Shown: positions 19,420 through 28,088 of the stretch, piece after piece
Position numbering within the stretch: position 1 is the stretch's first letter
Layout of the letters: every line of letters begins with the position of its first letter
Source of the DNA: Cyanobium sp. M30B3
GTDB taxonomy: Bacteria; Cyanobacteriota; Cyanobacteriia; PCC-6307; Cyanobiaceae
NCBI GenBank assembly: GCA_018399015.1
Contig: CP073761.1
Span: forward strand, 496,001-560,000
Reading direction: 5' to 3'
DNA: 64,000 bases
Made by a program: the position numbers and the translations under genes
The notes under the pieces: generated by a model
Databases searched by the model: none
Seen by the model: only the letters and a program-made list of their open reading frames with translations
What the model was told of the DNA's origin: nothing

Positions 19420-21308
19420 GGCGGCGCCAGCTGGAAGTGGCGGCGGAAGAAGGCCTCGCTGGCCTCCAGTACCTGCCGTTGCACGACGCCGTCGCGGAAG
19501 CCGTGGCCCTCGCCGGCGAAGCGGTGCACCTCCACCGGGATCCCCCGGGCGGCCAGGGCAGCGGCCATGCGCTCGGTGTGCTCCGGCGGCACCACCGTGT
19601 CCTCCAGCCCCTGGAAGAAGATCACCGGAGCGGTGATTCGCTCCGCATGGGCCAGGGGCGATCGGGCCTCGTAGCGATCGGCCGCCTCCGGCCAGGGGCC
19701 GATCAGGCCGTCGAGATAGCGGGCCTCGAAGCGGTGGTCGTGCTGGGCCAGGGCGGCCGGATCACTCACCGCGTAGCGGCAGGCGGCCGCCCGGAACGTG
19801 GTGGTGAAGCAGAGGGCGGCGAGGGCCGTGAAGCCGCCGGCGCTGCCGCCTTCGATCGCCACCCGCCGGGCGCTGGCGCGACCCGCCGCCACCAGGGCCT
19901 CGGCGGCGGCGGCGCAGTCGGCCACGTCGGCCACACCCCACAGGCCCTGCAGCCGCTCCCGGTAGGCCCGGCCGAAGCCCGTGGAGCCGCCGTAGTTCAC
20001 GTCCACCACGCCCCAGCCGCGGCTGGTCCAGAACTGGATCGCCAGCTGCAGCCCGCGCCGGGCCATGCCGGTGGGGCCGCTGTGGCCCTTCACCAGCAGC
20101 GGACTCTCAGGATTGGCGCCCCCCCGCGGCGGGTAGTACCAGGCGTGGGTGGGGGCGCCGCCGTGGCCGGCAAACCAGAGCGGCTCCGGCCGGCTGATCG
20201 CTGCCTCCGGCAGGGGCAGGGCGCTCACCGGTGTGTGCCGCCACTGGCCACTGGCCAGCTCCAGCTGCAGCAGGCCGGACAGGCTGGTGGGGGAGCTGGC
20301 CACGCAGGCCAGGTTGCCGTCGGCCGCACTCAGGCAGGCCAGGTCGTCGTACGGCTGGGCGATGGGCCGCCAGGCCGCCGCCGTGCCCAGCAGCGCCTGA
20401 TCGAGGCTCACCTCCCCCAGCTGCCAGGCCCCCTGGCGGCAGGCGGCTGCCACCAGCCGCTCGCCGTCCCAGGCGGTGGTGCGCATGCCATACACCCACT
20501 GGGGCATGGCGAATTCCACCTCCAGCGGCAGCAGGGTCTGCCACTGGCCGCTGCCGGTGTGCAGGCGGCGCAGGTTCCACCAGCCGCTGCTGTCGCCCGC
20601 CACCACCAGCTGCTCAGGGCCGATCCACAGCGGCTGGAACAGCGACACCGCCTGCGGGCCGTCACCGGCCAGGCAGCGGCAGTGGCGCAGGTCGCCGCCC
20701 GCGTCCAGCTCCGCCAGCCACAGCTGGCTGCGCTCCCAGGGCATGTGGGGCTGCTGCCAGGCGATCCAGGCCAGCTGCCGCCCATCGGGGCTGAGGGCCG
20801 CGTAGCCGCAGAAGTCGGCCGGCTGGTGCAGCAGCCGCGGCTCGCCGCCGGCCAGGGGCACGGCCACCAGCTGGTCGCGCCCGCCGGCCTCCATCACGCC
20901 GATCCAGCGCTGGCGCGGGACGTCGATCAGCCCGTCGGCGAACCCCCGCTCCGCGGTGGGGTCCGCTGGGGCGGTGAGCCGGCGGGGGGTGCCGGGCTGG
21001 TGGGGATCGAGGGCCCAGAGGCAGCGGTCGCCGTCGTGGACGAACACCACCCAGCCGCCGCAGCAGCAGGTGCTGCCGCCGCCGTAGGCATGCACCCGGC
21101 TGCGCAGGTTCCAGGGCCCCGGGGTGAGTTCGCTGGCGGCGGCGCCGGGGTCCTGGGCCGGACGGCGCAACAGGGTGGTGCGGCCCCCTTCGGCGGGCCG
21201 CTGCTCCAGCCAGTACAGCCAGCCATCGGCAAAGCAGGTTTCCCTCAGGCTCGGCGTGCGGCCCAGCACCAGCTCCGCCGGCAGGGGACCTGCCAACCCG
21301 TCGTCCAC
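19416..21308 (-). CDS. S9 family serine peptidase (prolyl oligopeptidase/acylaminoacyl-peptidase type)
   Basis: The 630-residue protein has an N-terminal beta-propeller (about residues 20-370, repeated W-x-x-D/P-x-G blocks such as AALSPDGRQLAWIAW) and a C-terminal alpha/beta hydrolase domain. The catalytic Ser is in EGGSAGGFTAL (about residue 489), the Asp in FFQGLEDTVVPPEHTE and the His in FAGEGHGFRD. It cleaves short peptides in the cytoplasm. The start is a GTG at 21306-21308 just upstream of the divergent def gene. It leads an operon with two GltS carriers (4-bp overlap with the first), which could link peptide breakdown with amino-acid transport (inference). Confidence 0.9.
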   Translation of the reverse strand: MDDGLAGPLPAELVLGRTPSLRETCFADGWLYWLEQRPAEGGRTTLLRRPAQDPGAAASELTPGPWNLRSRVHAYGGGSTCCCGGWVVFVHDGDRCLWALDPHQPGTPRRLTAPADPTAERGFADGLIDVPRQRWIGVMEAGGRDQLVAVPLAGGEPRLLHQPADFCGYAALSPDGRQLAWIAWQQPHMPWERSQLWLAELDAGGDLRHCRCLAGDGPQAVSLFQPLWIGPEQLVVAGDSSGWWNLRRLHTGSGQWQTLLPLEVEFAMPQWVYGMRTTAWDGERLVAAACRQGAWQLGEVSLDQALLGTAAAWRPIAQPYDDLACLSAADGNLACVASSPTSLSGLLQLELASGQWRHTPVSALPLPEAAISRPEPLWFAGHGGAPTHAWYYPPRGGANPESPLLVKGHSGPTGMARRGLQLAIQFWTSRGWGVVDVNYGGSTGFGRAYRERLQGLWGVADVADCAAAAEALVAAGRASARRVAIEGGSAGGFTALAALCFTTTFRAAACRYAVSDPAALAQHDHRFEARYLDGLIGPWPEAADRYEARSPLAHAERITAPVIFFQGLEDTVVPPEHTERMAAALAARGIPVEVHRFAGEGHGFRDGVVQRQVLEASEAFFRRHFQLAPP

Positions 21309-21350
21309 AGGTCCGCCTTAAACTTGCATCAACGTAGAGAGGACTCCCCC

Positions 21351-21956
21351 TTGGCCCGCAGCTTCGCCCAGATGGCACGCACGGCGGAGCAGTCCAGCCG
21401 GCAGGTGCAGGTGCCCAAGCGGGCCGACGGCGAGCCCTCGCTCACCATCCACACCCTGGGCGACAGCGTGCTGCGCACCCCGGCCAGGCGGATCAGCAAG
21501 GTGGACGAATCGGTGCGGGCGCTGGCCCGCGACATGCTGCGCTCGATGTATGCCGCCAACGGCATCGGCCTGGCCGCCCCCCAGGTGGGGGTACACAAGC
21601 AGCTGCTGGTGATCGACCTGGATCCCGAGAACGCCGCGGCGCCGCCGCTGGTGTTGATCAACCCCGAGATCCGCTCCTTCGGTCCAGGCCTTGAAACCTA
21701 TGAGGAGGGCTGCCTGAGCATTCCCGGGGTGTATCTCAACGTGGTGCGTCCCACCACCGTGGAGGTGAGCTACCGCGATGAGCTGGGTCGGCCCCAGCGG
21801 CTCAGGACCGACGGCCTGCTGGCCCGCTGCATCCAGCATGAGATGGACCACCTCAACGGCGTGTTGTTCGTGGATCGCGTCACCGACGAGCTCAGCCTTA
21901 ACGCCGAGCTCCAGAACCACGGCTTTGCCCGTGGTGATGTGCAGTCGATCCGCTGA
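21351..21956 (+). CDS. def: Peptide deformylase
   Basis: The enzyme removes the formyl group from new polypeptides. The 201-residue protein has the three family motifs: GIGLAAPQVG, EGCLSIPG and the metal-binding QHEMDHLNG. A TTG start at 21351 is supported by a GAGAGGA ribosome-binding sequence 8 bp upstream and by the MARSFAQ N-terminus typical of Synechococcus; the ATG at 21372 is the alternative. A much longer open frame upstream is antisense to the S9 peptidase and is not part of the gene. Confidence 0.94.
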   Translation: MARSFAQMARTAEQSSRQVQVPKRADGEPSLTIHTLGDSVLRTPARRISKVDESVRALARDMLRSMYAANGIGLAAPQVGVHKQLLVIDLDPENAAAPPLVLINPEIRSFGPGLETYEEGCLSIPGVYLNVVRPTTVEVSYRDELGRPQRLRTDGLLARCIQHEMDHLNGVLFVDRVTDELSLNAELQNHGFARGDVQSIR

Positions 21957-21965
21957 GGGCAGCCA

Positions 21966-22163
21966 ATGCCGATGAAACCCCTGGCCGGGCTGTTCCTGGC
22001 CCTGGCCTGTCTGCTGGGCATCGCCGCCACAGGCTCGGTGTTTGAGCTGGCCTACGGCGACCCCGACCTGGGGGTGGGCACCACCCGTTGGATCCTGGGC
22101 CTGAGCCTGCCCGGAACCGCGGCTGCGCTGCTCCTGGCGATCCGCATCAACAAGCCGGCCTGA
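21966..22163 (+). CDS. Small two-helix membrane protein
   Basis: The 65-residue product has two hydrophobic stretches (LAGLFLALACLLGIAATGSVF; WILGLSLPGTAAALLLAI) joined by a short acidic loop (ELAYGDPDLGVG). It begins 9 bp after def and is probably co-transcribed. It resembles small conserved cyanobacterial membrane proteins of unknown role. The short C-terminus is basic (RINKPA). Confidence 0.65.
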   Translation: MPMKPLAGLFLALACLLGIAATGSVFELAYGDPDLGVGTTRWILGLSLPGTAAALLLAIRINKPA

Positions 22164-22274
22164 CCAGCCCGGCGGAGCGGGGCCTGGGCCCGACGCTTGC
22201 CTGACTGTCCAGGTTCACCCTGGCCTGGCCCCGAACCCCTGCATACGATTGGCGCCAGCTCGGACACCGCATCC

Positions 22275-22946
22275 ATGGCCCTCTTCCCCCTGCAGCGTGC
22301 TGCCCTGGTGGTCAGCGGCACCGCCGTAGCCCTGGGGGCTGTCACGCTTCCCCCCGCCACGGTTGTTCCCGCCAGGGCCGGTTCCCTGTTCCAGATCGCC
22401 GAGCTCAACGAGCAGAATTTCGTGCTGGTCTCCGCGCCGATCGGTGATGGTTCCAGGGCCCAGCTGAACATCTACGAGCAGCTCAACAACCGCCGGCCCT
22501 GCTACGAGACGGTGGGCAGCCAGCCTGCCCAGGTGAATCCCCTGCTCACCACGTTTGATTTCACCGGTATCTGCGGGCGCTTCCTCGATGCCAACGGCTA
22601 TTCCCTGCGGGTGGGTGGCACTGACCTGGCCCCCACCTACCGGTTGAGTGTGATCCGCCGTTCCGACGACAACGTGCTGCTGGCCGTTCCCACCACCCCC
22701 GGGGCCGGCCCTGAGATGGTGGTGGCCCGCTCCCAGGGGGCCGGCGACGGGTTCCTGCAGCTGCTGCTGGAGCCTGGCTGGCAGCTCAAGCGGCGCGCCT
22801 ACAACGGCCGCAATCTCGGCCACGTGTACCTCTATCGGGCCGACTGGCCCGGTGGTGGCGAGGCCGTGGCCTCCCCCGCCCTGCCCAGCCCTCCCGCCCT
22901 GCCCGCCAATGGGCTGCCGGTGCAGCCCTTCGCCAGCGGCTCGTGA
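22275..22946 (+). CDS. DUF3747 domain exported protein
   Basis: The 223-residue protein starts with a signal peptide (MALFPLQRAALVVSGTAVAL, likely cut near VPARAGS). The mature part has the DUF3747 pattern: FQIAELNEQNFVLVSAPIGD, RAQLNIYEQLNNRRPCYE, DFTGICGRFLDANGYSLRVGG and GHVYLYRADWP. The two cysteines may form a disulfide in the periplasm. These proteins are frequent in cyanobacteria; their role is unknown. The C-terminus is Pro/Ala-rich. Start at ATG 22275 because it opens the signal peptide. Confidence 0.85.
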   Translation: MALFPLQRAALVVSGTAVALGAVTLPPATVVPARAGSLFQIAELNEQNFVLVSAPIGDGSRAQLNIYEQLNNRRPCYETVGSQPAQVNPLLTTFDFTGICGRFLDANGYSLRVGGTDLAPTYRLSVIRRSDDNVLLAVPTTPGAGPEMVVARSQGAGDGFLQLLLEPGWQLKRRAYNGRNLGHVYLYRADWPGGGEAVASPALPSPPALPANGLPVQPFASGS

Positions 22947-22968
22947 GGGGCGAGGCAAAGGCGGTTGC

Positions 22969-22974
22969 TAGGCT
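22969..22974 (+). promoter_or_regulatory. Possible -10 box (TAGGCT) of rpsU
   Basis: TAGGCT lies 30 bp before the rpsU ATG and fits TANNNT, the -10 form common in picocyanobacteria. No clear -35 element is seen. Confidence 0.4.
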
Positions 22975-23004
22975 GACAGGCCCATTGACTCCACCTACCG
23001 CTTC

Positions 23005-23175
23005 ATGACCCAGGTCACCGTCGGCGAAAACGAAGGCATCGAGTCGGCCCTGCGTCGCTTCAAGCGTCAGGTGTCCAAGGCCGGCATCTTTGCCGACCTC
23101 AAGCGTCTCCGCCACCACGAGACCCCCACCGAGAAGTACAAGCGCAAGGCCCAGCAGCGTCGCCGCCGTCGCTGA
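23005..23175 (+). CDS. rpsU: Ribosomal protein bS21
   Basis: The 56-residue protein ([20 protein letters not shown] at the start, ending QQRRRRR-like) is a complete bS21, a small basic protein of the 30S subunit involved in mRNA binding and initiation. Recognisable blocks are [20 protein letters not shown] and [19 protein letters not shown]. It is a standalone gene between the DUF3747 gene and convergent comM. Confidence 0.96.
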   Translation: MTQVTVGENEGIESALRRFKRQVSKAGIFADLKRLRHHETPTEKYKRKAQQRRRRR

Positions 23176-23181
23176 GCTCCG

Positions 23182-23212
23182 ATCAGGCCCGCAGCCATCG
23201 TTCAGGCCTGAT
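23182..23212. terminator. Possible bidirectional stem-loop between rpsU and comM
   Basis: A perfect 8-bp inverted repeat (ATCAGGCC / GGCCTGAT) with a 15-nt loop lies between the convergent genes. There is no U tract, so termination would have to be weak or factor-assisted. Confidence 0.4.
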
Positions 23213-24782
23213 GGCTCTGCCGGTCCATGCTTCGATACAGCAGAGCCTCGGCAACGGCCTCTGCCGTGATCTCGTGCTCACCGCTTAGATCACAGATCGT
23301 GCGTGCCACCCGCAGCAGTTGTTCGCCGCCGCGGGCGCTGATCTGGCGCTGGGCCAGCACCTGCCGCCAGAACCGCAGTGCCTCCCCATTCGGCTGGGCC
23401 AGCCGCCTCAGGTCCGCCACCGGGAGCCGGGCATTGCCCATTCCGCCGGGATTGCGCCGGGCCATCCGCCTGTGGGCCCTGGCCACCCGCTCCGCCACCG
23501 TGGCGCTGGCCTCGGGCTCTGGTCCGGATCCCGCCTCCTGCCGGCCCGCCCTCACCCGGTCCGCCCTCACATAGGGGGCAGCGAGCTCGTCGGCTTCAGC
23601 CCGGCGCATCACCACCTGCAGGTCGATGCGGTCGAGCAGCGGACCTGACAGCCGCCCCCAGTAGCGCCGACGCTCCGCCTCGGTGCAGTTGCACATGCGA
23701 CTCGGATCGCCAAACCAGCCGCAGCGGCAGGGGTTGGAGGCGGCCACCAGGGTGATTGCGCAGGGAAAGCGCAGGCGCTGGCGGGCCCGTTGCAGGCGGA
23801 TCTCGCCCTCTTCCAGGGGTTGCCTCAGCAGGTCGAGAACCCCTGGGCGGAACTCGGCCAGTTCATCCAGGAACAGCACACCGTGGTGGGCCAGGGCCAG
23901 CTCCCCCGGCCGCGGACTGGCGCCACCGCCGATCAGGGCGGCGCCGGTGCAGCTGTGGTGCGGGGCCCGGAAGGGCCGCTGCAGCAGCAGCTGGCCCGCT
24001 GCCGGCAGCAGGCCCGCCACCGAGTGAATGCGGGTGAGCTCCAGGGCCGCGCTGCGCTCCAGGGGAGGCAGCAGCGACGCCAGCCGGCGGGCCAGCATCG
24101 TCTTGCCGCTGCCGGGCGGACCCACCAGCAGCAGGTGGTGACCGCCGGCCGCCGCAATCTCCAGGGCGCGGCGGCCCAGCATCTGCCCCTGGATATCGGC
24201 CAGGTCGCCCCCGGCACCCTCGCCCCGACCCTGGGCGGCTGCCGGGGGCGCGGGCGCCGGCCAGTCGCCGCCGCCGCCAGCCAGTCGCCCCAGCAGATCG
24301 CTGAGGCTGGAGGCCGGCCACAGGGCCAGCCCCTCCACCAGCGCCGCCTCGGGGCCGTTGGCGGCCGGCAGCAGCAGGGCCCGGGCACCGCAGGCGCGGG
24401 CCCGCAGGGCGATCGAGAGCATGCCCCGGATCGGCCGCAGGGTGCCATCCAGCCCCAGCTCCCCGGCGCTCCACACACCCGCCAGGCTGGCCGGCTCCAG
24501 CTGGCCGCTGGCCAGCAGCAGGCCCAGGGCCACGGGCAGGTCGAAGCCCGGGCCCTCCTTGCGCAGGTCGGCCGGGGCCAGGTTCACCACCACCCGCCCC
24601 TGGGGCACCCGGCAGCCGCTGTGGCGCAGAGCCGATCTCACCCGCTCCCGGGCCTCCAGCACCGCCGCGTCGGCCAGGCCCACCAGGGTGAGCGCCGGCA
24701 GCCCCGGCCCCAGGTCCACCTCCACCGTCACCGGCTGGGCCTCCAGACCCTGCAGAGCTGCCGTGGTGCACCGTGCCAACAT
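23202..24782 (-). CDS. comM: YifB/ComM-family Mg-chelatase-like AAA+ ATPase
   Basis: ComM is a helicase that helps branch migration during natural transformation. The 526-residue protein has an N-terminal Lon-protease-like fold (about residues 20-160; VNLAPADLRKEGPGFDLPVA), Walker A GPPGSGKTM (about residue 225), Walker B GVLFLDELAEF, sensor AASNPC and a CNC zinc-like patch, then the C-terminal lid domain (ARTICDLSGEHEI). The ATG at 24780-24782 gives the usual MLAR start. It implies a possible DNA-uptake route in this lineage (inference). Confidence 0.92.
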   Translation of the reverse strand: MLARCTTAALQGLEAQPVTVEVDLGPGLPALTLVGLADAAVLEARERVRSALRHSGCRVPQGRVVVNLAPADLRKEGPGFDLPVALGLLLASGQLEPASLAGVWSAGELGLDGTLRPIRGMLSIALRARACGARALLLPAANGPEAALVEGLALWPASSLSDLLGRLAGGGGDWPAPAPPAAAQGRGEGAGGDLADIQGQMLGRRALEIAAAGGHHLLLVGPPGSGKTMLARRLASLLPPLERSAALELTRIHSVAGLLPAAGQLLLQRPFRAPHHSCTGAALIGGGASPRPGELALAHHGVLFLDELAEFRPGVLDLLRQPLEEGEIRLQRARQRLRFPCAITLVAASNPCRCGWFGDPSRMCNCTEAERRRYWGRLSGPLLDRIDLQVVMRRAEADELAAPYVRADRVRAGRQEAGSGPEPEASATVAERVARAHRRMARRNPGGMGNARLPVADLRRLAQPNGEALRFWRQVLAQRQISARGGEQLLRVARTICDLSGEHEITAEAVAEALLYRSMDRQSHQA

Positions 24783-24862
24783 CGCCAGGGGAGAGCCACA
24801 GGGCTCAGTCACTGCTCAGCCAGTGCCACCTCCTGTCCCATCAGCTGTCTGGATCCGTCGCC

Positions 24863-25246
24863 ATGGCCCCTGCAGACGACTCCACCGACCACACGATGCA
24901 AGCCCCAGCGCAGGACACGATCTTCGGCCGCATCCTGCGCGGCGAGATCCCCTGCGACCAGGTGTATGCCGATGAGCGCTGCCTGGCCTTCCGCGACGTG
25001 GTCCCGCAGGCGCCGGTGCACGTGCTGGTGATCCCCCGCGAGCCGATCGCCCGGCTCGATGAGGCGGGCGAGGAGCACGCCGCCCTGCTTGGCCACCTGC
25101 TGCTGGTGGCGGCCAGGGTGGCCCGCCAGGAGGGCCTGCAGGGCTTTCGCACCGTGATCAACAGCGGCGTGGAGGCCGGGCAGACCGTGTTCCACCTGCA
25201 TGTGCACGTGATCGGTGGTCGGCCCCTGGCCTGGCCGCCGGGTTGA
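24863..25246 (+). CDS. HIT-family nucleotide-binding protein
   Basis: The histidine-triad motif is clear in HLHVHVIGG near the C-terminus (about residue 115). The N-terminal block TIFGRILRGEIPCDQVYADE, then AFRDVVPQAPVHVLVIP, is the HINT/HinT type. Such proteins hydrolyse purine phosphoramidates. The 127-residue frame uses the ATG at 24863; a second ATG at 24896 (MQAPAQ) would give a more typical length. It is divergent from comM. Confidence 0.92.
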   Translation: MAPADDSTDHTMQAPAQDTIFGRILRGEIPCDQVYADERCLAFRDVVPQAPVHVLVIPREPIARLDEAGEEHAALLGHLLLVAARVARQEGLQGFRTVINSGVEAGQTVFHLHVHVIGGRPLAWPPG

Positions 25247-25278
25247 GCGGCGAGAATGGCCGCTTGTCGAGCCGTTCC

Positions 25279-27261
25279 ATGAATCCGCTCAAGGCCTTCC
25301 GCAGCCAGCTGGGCAAGCTGCAGCGCCTGGCCCAGCCCTATTTCCTGCCTGTCGAGGACACCCAACCCTGGCAGTTCCTGCTGCTGGTGGTGGCCCTGGT
25401 GGCCGTGGTGGTGGGAGTGACCCTGCTGCTGCTCACCGGCGTGGTGGCCCTGAGCGGCGCCCTGATCCCCGAGCTGCGCAGCCGTTTCCTGCCCGGGGTG
25501 CCCGAGCAGGTGGCCGCCCTCTGGGCCGGGCCGGGCGGGGCGGTGATCACGGTGCTGATGGTGGCCGGCCTGAGCTGCTTCGGCGTGATGCGCGCCAAGT
25601 TGCGCCAGGGGCGCTGGCTGCCCTGGGTGCTGCTGGGGGTGATCCTGCTGCTGATCCTGGTGATCAACGGCATCAATGTGGGCATCAGCTTCATCGCCCG
25701 CAATGTGGATAACTCCCTGGTGGCCTACGACCAGGACGGCTTCTGGAAGATCGTGGCGATCTACGCCTTCTGCCTGGTGCTGGCGTTGCCGATCCGGGCG
25801 CTGCAGAGCTATCTGATTCCCCGTCTCGGCCTGCTCTGGCGGGAGTGGCTCAGCGGCAGGCTGCTGAGCCGCTATCTCAGCAACCGTGCTTACTACGTCC
25901 TCAACCCGAACGACGAATCGGCAGAGGAGATCGACAACCCTGACCAGCGGATCTCCCAGGACACGGCCAGCTTCACCAGTACCAGCCTGAGCGTGACGGT
26001 GGAGATTCTCTCCGCCCTGCTCACCTTCTTCAGCTTCATCATTGTGCTCTGGAGCATCAGCTCCAGGCTGGCACTGTGGCTGCTGATCTATTCCGTTGCC
26101 GGTACGGCGGTGATCGTGTTCGCCAGCCGCAAGCTGGTGGCCCTGAATTACCAGCAACTCAAGCTGGAGGCCGATTTCCGCTACGGCCTGGTTCACATTC
26201 GTGACAACGCTGAGTCGATCGCCTTCTACCGCGGTGAGCAGCAGGAATCCCGGGAGGCTGAGCGGCGGCTGGGCGGGGCCATCACGAATTACAACCGCCT
26301 GATCATCTGGGAGGCGCTGATCAGTGTGATCCAGCGCTCCTACGACTACTTCTCGCGCTTCCTGCCCTGGCTGGTGATCGCGCCGATCTACTTCGCCAAG
26401 GAGGTGGATTTCGGGGTGTTCGGCCAGGCCAGCATCGCCTTCTCCCAGGTGCTGTTCTCGGTGAGTTACATCGTTAACAACATCGATCGCCTGGCGGCCT
26501 TCTCAGCGGCCATCAGTCGTCTGGAGGGCTTCCAGGGCAAGGTGGAGGAGATCGGCGGTGAGGCGGCCGCCCAGCTGGTGAGGGAGCAGGCCGGGGTGAG
26601 CCCCGGCGCCGACGCCATCGTGGTGAGCCATGTGGATCTGATGCCGCCGCGCACCCAGCGCCTGCTGATCCGCGACCTCAGCCTCAGCATCGACCGCAGC
26701 CAGCGCCTGCTGGTGGTGGGTCCCTCGGGCTGCGGCAAGACCTCCTTCCTGCGCATGGTGAGCGGTCTCTGGCCGCCGGCCGCGGGCCTGGTGCAGCGCC
26801 CGGGGGCCGGCGAGCTGCTGTTCATCCCCCAGAAGCCCTACATGCTTCTGGGCAGCCTGCGCGAACAGCTGGCCTATCCCCTCAACCCCGACCGCTTCAG
26901 TGACGAACAGCTGCGCCATGTGCTCCAGCAGGTGCGTCTGCCCGATCTGGTGCAGCGTTACCCGGACCTCGACATCAAGCAGGACTGGCCGAGGCTGCTC
27001 TCCCTCGGCGAGCAGCAGCGTCTGGCCTTTGCCCGGCTGCTCCTCAACGGCCCGCGCTTCGTGGTGCTTGACGAGGCCACCAGTGCCCTGGATGTGACCA
27101 CCGAGCGCCATCTCTACGACCTGCTCAGTGAACGGGAGATCGCGTTTGTGAGCGTCGGCCACCGCCCCACGCTCACCGCTTTCCACGACACCGTGCTGGA
27201 ACTGGACGGTACCGGCGGCTGGCGGTTGCTGCCCGCCGCAGGCTATGCCTTTGGCCAGTAG
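25279..27261 (+). CDS. ABC transporter, fused permease-ATPase (SbmA/BacA- or ABCD-like)
   Basis: The 660-residue protein has an N-terminal membrane domain with about six helices (first near FLLLVVALVAVVVGVTLLL), a SbmA/BacA-like stretch (ALQSYLIPRLGLLWREWLS, YYVLNPNDESAEEIDNPDQR, EADFRYGLVHIRDNAESIAF) and a C-terminal ATPase: Walker A GPSGCGKTS, signature LSLGEQQRLAF, Walker B VVLDEATSALD and the H-loop SVGHRP. The EEIDNPDQRIS loop is typical of the YddA/ABCD type. Start ATG 25279; upstream TTG at 25243 overlaps the HIT gene. Substrate unknown. Confidence 0.9.
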   Translation: MNPLKAFRSQLGKLQRLAQPYFLPVEDTQPWQFLLLVVALVAVVVGVTLLLLTGVVALSGALIPELRSRFLPGVPEQVAALWAGPGGAVITVLMVAGLSCFGVMRAKLRQGRWLPWVLLGVILLLILVINGINVGISFIARNVDNSLVAYDQDGFWKIVAIYAFCLVLALPIRALQSYLIPRLGLLWREWLSGRLLSRYLSNRAYYVLNPNDESAEEIDNPDQRISQDTASFTSTSLSVTVEILSALLTFFSFIIVLWSISSRLALWLLIYSVAGTAVIVFASRKLVALNYQQLKLEADFRYGLVHIRDNAESIAFYRGEQQESREAERRLGGAITNYNRLIIWEALISVIQRSYDYFSRFLPWLVIAPIYFAKEVDFGVFGQASIAFSQVLFSVSYIVNNIDRLAAFSAAISRLEGFQGKVEEIGGEAAAQLVREQAGVSPGADAIVVSHVDLMPPRTQRLLIRDLSLSIDRSQRLLVVGPSGCGKTSFLRMVSGLWPPAAGLVQRPGAGELLFIPQKPYMLLGSLREQLAYPLNPDRFSDEQLRHVLQQVRLPDLVQRYPDLDIKQDWPRLLSLGEQQRLAFARLLLNGPRFVVLDEATSALDVTTERHLYDLLSEREIAFVSVGHRPTLTAFHDTVLELDGTGGWRLLPAAGYAFGQ

Positions 27262-27336
27262 GCCTGCTCCGCCTAGCTTCCACCTCACGCGTTGATGTCC
27301 GCCGCGTCCTGTCCCGCTTCCCTCCAGTTCTGAACC

Positions 27337-27558
27337 ATGGCTGACCCCTCTTCCGCTGAATCCGCCGGCCCCACCAACGATGTCAGCGCCAGTCCAGCGA
27401 CCACCAGCGCCACCACCCCGGATGTGCCGGCCTTCGGCTGGAGCGTCTATGCCGAGCGGGTGAACGGCCGCTTCGCCATGGTGGGCTTCGTGGCGGTGCT
27501 GCTGGTGGAGGCCATCAGCGGTGATACCTTCCTGCGCTGGGCGGGGCTGATGCCCTGA
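27337..27558 (+). CDS. hli: High-light-inducible protein (Hli/SCP)
   Basis: A 73-residue single-helix chlorophyll-binding protein that protects photosystems in excess light. The diagnostic block WSVYAERVNGRFAMVGFVAV carries the conserved E, N and R pigment-ligand residues (ERxNGRxAMxGF). The first 33 residues are Ser/Thr/Ala-rich. A TAGCTT -10-like box lies at 27274-27279. It converges on a lipoprotein gene; the two stop codons lie in a perfect palindrome. Confidence 0.95.
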   Translation: MADPSSAESAGPTNDVSASPATTSATTPDVPAFGWSVYAERVNGRFAMVGFVAVLLVEAISGDTFLRWAGLMP

Positions 27559-27572
27559 GCTCAGCTCAGGGC
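27552..27572. terminator. Palindrome containing both stops of hli and the lipoprotein gene
   Basis: A perfect inverted repeat with 9-bp arms (GCCCTGAGC / GCTCAGGGC) and a 3-bp centre covers the TGA of hli (27556-27558) and the stop of the convergent gene (27566-27568). It would fold in either transcript. There is no U tract. Confidence 0.5.
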
Positions 27573-28078
27573 AGGCTGAGCAGGTCCACCTGCCAGAGGC
27601 CGTTGCGGCTCACCTCCACGGCCAGCTGGCGGCCATCGGCCCGCAGCTGCACCCGGCGCGGCACCCCGGCCGGCTCCAGCGGCAGGGGCTGCAGCAGGCC
27701 CTGGGAGCGGCGGTAGAACACCAGTTCCGTGCGGCCGCCCAGCTGGCGCACCAGCGCCAGCCGTTCCCCAGCGGCGTCCACGCTCACGCTCAGGGGCTGG
27801 GCATCGGCCCGGTTCAGCCCCGGCAGGGGGCGCAGCAGTCCCTGTTCCAGATCCAGCAGCTGCACCTGCTCGCGGCCGCCGCGACCGCTGATCAGGGCCA
27901 GCCAGCGGCCCGCCAGCGCAGGTTCGCGGCCGCTGCCGCTCTGCTCCAGCCGGCGGTTGATCGGCAGCAGGGGCCTGGCCTGGGGTGCCAGGCAGCCCGC
28001 CAGGGCCAGGGCCAGGGCCACCGGCAGCAGGCGCGGCAGCAGCGGCTGCGGCGCCATCCGCCGCCCAGGGGTGCTCAT
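27566..28078 (-). CDS. Lipoprotein with TolB/propeller-like repeats (copy 2)
   Basis: The 170-residue product has a lipoprotein signal (ALALALAGC, lipidated Cys about residue 29). The mature part has propeller-blade-like repeats of the form D-x-x-G-x-x-L-A-x-V, e.g. VDAAGERLALVRQLGG and LRADGRQLAVEVSRNG. It is the downstream member of a tandem pair, with the same C-terminal pattern as the gene 10 bp upstream (compare LAPDGQRLAVEMLRDG). These resemble fragments of TolB-type propellers and may bind other envelope proteins; no enzyme motif is visible. Confidence 0.75.
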   Translation of the reverse strand: MSTPGRRMAPQPLLPRLLPVALALALAGCLAPQARPLLPINRRLEQSGSGREPALAGRWLALISGRGGREQVQLLDLEQGLLRPLPGLNRADAQPLSVSVDAAGERLALVRQLGGRTELVFYRRSQGLLQPLPLEPAGVPRRVQLRADGRQLAVEVSRNGLWQVDLLSLP

Positions 28079-28088
28079 CGCTGCGGGC

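Noticed and set aside
16633-19674. A 1013-residue open frame on the plus strand
   Set aside because: It is antisense to the two gltS genes and is Gln/His/Gly/Ala-rich, the composition expected from reversed codons of high-GC membrane proteins. No domain is visible.
19245-21350. Long upstream extension of the def frame
   Set aside because: Antisense to the S9 peptidase and without similarity to deformylase; the true start is near 21351, with a good ribosome-binding site.
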